Positions 61,762 through 64,000 of a stretch of 64,000 bases of DNA are shown piece after piece (within the stretch, counting starts at the first letter, position 1; each line of letters starts with the position of its first letter). Source of the stretch: JAJRXC01 sp047639555 (lineage in GTDB: Bacteria; Actinomycetota; Acidimicrobiia; Acidimicrobiales; Aldehydirespiratoraceae). Below the pieces are notes generated by a model, which had not been told where the DNA came from, did no database searches, and worked only from the letters and a program-made list of their open reading frames with translations. Location of the stretch: the NCBI GenBank assembly GCA_047639555.1, contig JBLIOE010000007.1:59512-123511 (forward strand), given 5' to 3'. The position numbers and the translations under genes were made by a program.

Positions 61762-62913
61762 ATGGCCGCTGACCCCGAAGATACCCCCACCTCGGAAGCT
61801 GAAACCAGTACTCCGTCACTGTTTTCGAGTCTGGAGACTGTCCCACGATGGGTGGTGAAGGCGATTGCGCTCTTTTGGCTGGGCTGGGTTGTTGTTTACC
61901 TGGGCACAGGAATGGTGCGATCGCTGCGGTCGCTACTCATTGTTGGCCTCATCTCACTCTTCATCAGCTTCGCCATAGAACCAGCCGTGAATCGCCTCGA
62001 ACGGTGGGGATTACGTCGCGGTCTCGGAGTCTGGGCCGTCTACATCGTCAGCATTCTTGCCCTCGCGAGCTTCTCCGCCGCGATCGGCACCGCACTGGCA
62101 ACGCAGATCAACGACTTCATTGCGGATGCCCCGGCGCTTATCGAAGATGCCGAGATCTGGCTACAAGAGAACATCGACGAAGACATCGACCTCGCAAACC
62201 TCCAAGAAGAGTTCGTCGCCGACGGCCGAGCCGCCGACTTCGCCACAACCTTCGCCGACGATCTCGTCAATCTTGGTACGACGCTTCTCAATATTGTGTT
62301 CCAGGCGTTCACGATCGCGCTCTTCACCTTCTATCTCGTTGCCGAAGGCCCAAAGCTGCGCCGGACGGTCTGCTCGTTTCTCAGTCCTGAACGACAGGCC
62401 ATGGTGTTGGAGGTGTGGGATCTCGCCATCCAGAAGACTGGCGGCTACATCTACTCTCGGCTAATTCTGGCAACACTCTCGGGGGCAGCGCACTGGATTG
62501 CGTTCGAAATATTCGATGTGCCATTCCCGCTTCCCCTTGCGTTGTGGGTTGGCGTGATCTCGCAGTTCATTCCCGTGATTGGCACCTACTTCGCGGGCGC
62601 TCTCCCGCTGATCATCGGGCTGCTCGAAGACGTCAAAACCGGACTCGCAGTCCTGATCGTCATCGTTATCTACCAACAGGTCGAGAACTACCTGTTTGCG
62701 CCCAAGATCACGGCTCAAACCATGGAGATTCACGTAGCGGTAGCGTTCGGCGCGGTTCTGGCGGGCGCCGCCCTTCTTGGTGTGGTCGGCGCGTTGCTCG
62801 CTCTCCCGTTTGCGGCCACCGCCCAAGCGTTTATCTCCGGCTACCGTCAACACCACGACGTGGCCGAAGAGGCCTTGGCGCAGAGCGCCCACCGCCGAGG
62901 GCGATCGGGATGA
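61762..62913 (+). CDS. AI-2E/PerM-family transporter
   Basis: A 383-residue membrane protein with about eight helices in the PF01594 pattern: a pair of N-terminal helices, a long periplasmic coiled segment (residues 115-165, acidic) and the C-terminal block with GVISQFIPVIGTYFAGALPLIIGL and QQVENYLFAPKITAQTMEIHV, given here in pieces. Substrate unknown in this lineage. ATG 61762 was chosen; an upstream in-frame extension looks non-coding. Stop overlaps the sulfotransferase start (ATGA). Confidence 0.85.
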   Translation: MAADPEDTPTSEAETSTPSLFSSLETVPRWVVKAIALFWLGWVVVYLGTGMVRSLRSLLIVGLISLFISFAIEPAVNRLERWGLRRGLGVWAVYIVSILALASFSAAIGTALATQINDFIADAPALIEDAEIWLQENIDEDIDLANLQEEFVADGRAADFATTFADDLVNLGTTLLNIVFQAFTIALFTFYLVAEGPKLRRTVCSFLSPERQAMVLEVWDLAIQKTGGYIYSRLILATLSGAAHWIAFEIFDVPFPLPLALWVGVISQFIPVIGTYFAGALPLIIGLLEDVKTGLAVLIVIVIYQQVENYLFAPKITAQTMEIHVAVAFGAVLAGAALLGVVGALLALPFAATAQAFISGYRQHHDVAEEALAQSAHRRGRSG

Positions 62914-63677
62914 GCCAACAAATTTTCTTCACTCACGTCATGAAAACGGGCGGGACAACACTCACCCAAGCGCTCGAAGCCGCTGTCGGCGACGGGCCAA
63001 TGTTCCCCAATCACAGCCCGGTCGCCGTCGTTGCCGCGAAGTCGCTCCCGGACTACTTGATGGCGGAAACCGCCGAGCGTCGTGCGGAGTACGCGTTGAT
63101 CTCTGTGCACTACCCCGCATGGGTAACTTTTCGAGCGGTCGACAACCCTGTACGGGCCACGATGCTGCGCGACCCCGTCGCGCGCACGATCTCCCACCTG
63201 AAACAGATCGCCACAAGCACCCACCCCGCCGAAACCGTCGCCGAGGCGTGGGCGGATGACGAGATCCGTCGTCGAATGACCGACTATATGTGTCAACTCT
63301 TCAGCGACCCTGGCGAGCCAACTCCTGAAGCGGTCGATCCCAACACGGAAGATCCCGAAGTTCGCCGTGCGTTCCTGAGAGCACTGGGCAACGGCTGGAG
63401 TACTGCGATCTGGCACCCGCGAGTCGTCGACTCGGCTGCCGCCGCAGCGGCCATCGCATGCCTCGACCGGTTCGATGTCGTCGGCGTCACCGACGAGCTA
63501 CCGGCGTTCGCGGCCAAACTGTCGACGGCAAGCGGACTTCGTATCCAGGCACCTGGTCATGCCAATCGTTCCCTCTCGACGGAACAGGCTGAGGCATGGC
63601 TCGTTGATGAAATCAAGGCCGCAACGCGGCACGACCAAGCACTCTTCGAACACGCTGAACTCTTGACGCACCGCTAG
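62910..63677 (+). CDS. Sulfotransferase-family protein
   Basis: A 255-residue protein with the PAPS-binding features of sulfotransferases: the 5'-phosphosulfate loop FFTHVMKTGGTTL (residues 6-18) and the 3'-phosphate motif MLRDPVARTISHL (near 85). Acceptor unknown. It is translationally coupled to the AI-2E-type transporter by a 4-base overlap. The C-terminal half is less conserved with families I know. Confidence 0.8.
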   Translation: MSQQIFFTHVMKTGGTTLTQALEAAVGDGPMFPNHSPVAVVAAKSLPDYLMAETAERRAEYALISVHYPAWVTFRAVDNPVRATMLRDPVARTISHLKQIATSTHPAETVAEAWADDEIRRRMTDYMCQLFSDPGEPTPEAVDPNTEDPEVRRAFLRALGNGWSTAIWHPRVVDSAAAAAAIACLDRFDVVGVTDELPAFAAKLSTASGLRIQAPGHANRSLSTEQAEAWLVDEIKAATRHDQALFEHAELLTHR

Positions 63678-63705
63678 CTGCACTCCGGTGCCAGCCTGAA
63701 CGCGC

Positions 63706-63731
63706 AAACGGCGAGCCGAAGCTCGCCGTTT
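63706..63731. terminator. Bidirectional terminator
   Basis: AAACGGCGAGC-CGAA-GCTCGCCGTTT, a perfect 11-bp stem with a stable tetraloop and A/T ends. It sits between the convergent sulfotransferase and LuxR-type regulator genes. Confidence 0.85.
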
Positions 63732-63779
63732 ACTGGTGGTGTGGGGGATCAGGTTGGCCGGAACTCTGGCCGTGTTCTC

Positions 63780-64000
63780 TTAAGCGAGAGTGGCGGCCCC
63801 GTCAACGAGACGGCTCCGACGTTCTTTGTCGTTTCGAAGGTTGGTCACGAAGACCGCCGCTTCTGTACGACTGCTCATGTTGAGCTTGCGAAGAAGGTTC
63901 GACACATAGTTCTTGACGGTCTTCTCTGCCAGGTTCATACGCTCGGCAATCGAACGATTGGTCAGGCCTTCCGCGAGATGGTCGAGGAGACGTCGTTCCT
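63780..64000 (-). CDS. LuxR/NarL-type response regulator, C-terminal part
   Basis: The last 73 residues of a gene that runs off the right edge. The HTH reads ERRLLDHLAEGLTNRSIAERM, split as usual, then EKTVKNYVSNLLRKLNMSSRTEA, a DevR/DosR-like LuxR domain, with a charged tail. The receiver domain lies outside the window. Confidence 0.85.
   Translation of the reverse strand, partial: ERRLLDHLAEGLTNRSIAERMNLAEKTVKNYVSNLLRKLNMSSRTEAAVFVTNLRNDKERRSRLVDGAATLA

Overview
The window is a gene-dense stretch of a high-GC chromosome, with almost every gene on the minus strand. It reads as an actinomycete, most likely of the class Acidimicrobiia. The signs are a SenX3/RegX3-type phosphate regulator, a probable F420-dependent luciferase-like oxidoreductase, a mycothiol-type DinB protein, neocarzinostatin-fold surface proteins, GTG starts and ATGA-coupled genes. 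The class assignment is inference; no rRNA, tRNA, CRISPR array, IS element or prophage was seen.

Layout. 1-7.2 kb: start of a lipoprotein gene, sucCD, two small exported or membrane proteins and an intein-bearing UvrD/PcrA helicase. 7.2-17.8 kb: a phosphate island. It holds pstS1-pstC-pstA-pstB, a PhoU-histidine kinase fusion and a RegX3-like regulator on the minus strand. Divergent to these are a Na/Pi symporter and a free PhoU protein, followed by a second pstS and a luciferase-like oxidoreductase. The two pstS promoters carry PHO-box arrays with identical 11-11-10 spacing. PstC has an extra N-terminal RDD-like membrane domain. 17.8-27.5 kb: two tandem membrane-anchored neocarzinostatin-fold proteins, a DinB-like protein, guaA, a Nudix CoA pyrophosphatase that seems to start at CTG, an MFS permease and a secreted/membrane protein pair. 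27.5-30.1 kb: groES-groEL under a CIRCE element.

30.3-46.5 kb: glmM, a giant 1144-residue GlmS-like protein and an eight-gene chain with 4-nt overlaps (acpS, nnr, a probable tRNA-queuosine mannosyltransferase, an S58 peptidase, tsaE, tsaB, rimI, tsaD). truA, rplM and rpsI lie upstream of glmM. Next to truA lie an alcohol dehydrogenase, a truncated glycosyltransferase, a gene remnant and an orphan OmpR-type regulator.

46.8-61.5 kb: the S10-spc-alpha ribosomal superoperon from rplC to rplQ, without rpsJ at its head and without map between adk and infA. infA appears to begin at an ATC codon behind a perfect AGGAGG. L22 and S3 carry long acidic C-terminal extensions. 61.7-64 kb: an AI-2E/PerM-type permease coupled to a sulfotransferase, then the end of a LuxR-type regulator.

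How the genes fit together: the phosphate island is a self-contained uptake and sensing module in which PhoU, the usual link between the Pst transporter and the sensor kinase, is physically part of the kinase. The 30-42 kb block joins tRNA modification (tsaBDE, probable queuosine mannosylation, truA), amino-sugar synthesis and metabolite repair to translation genes.
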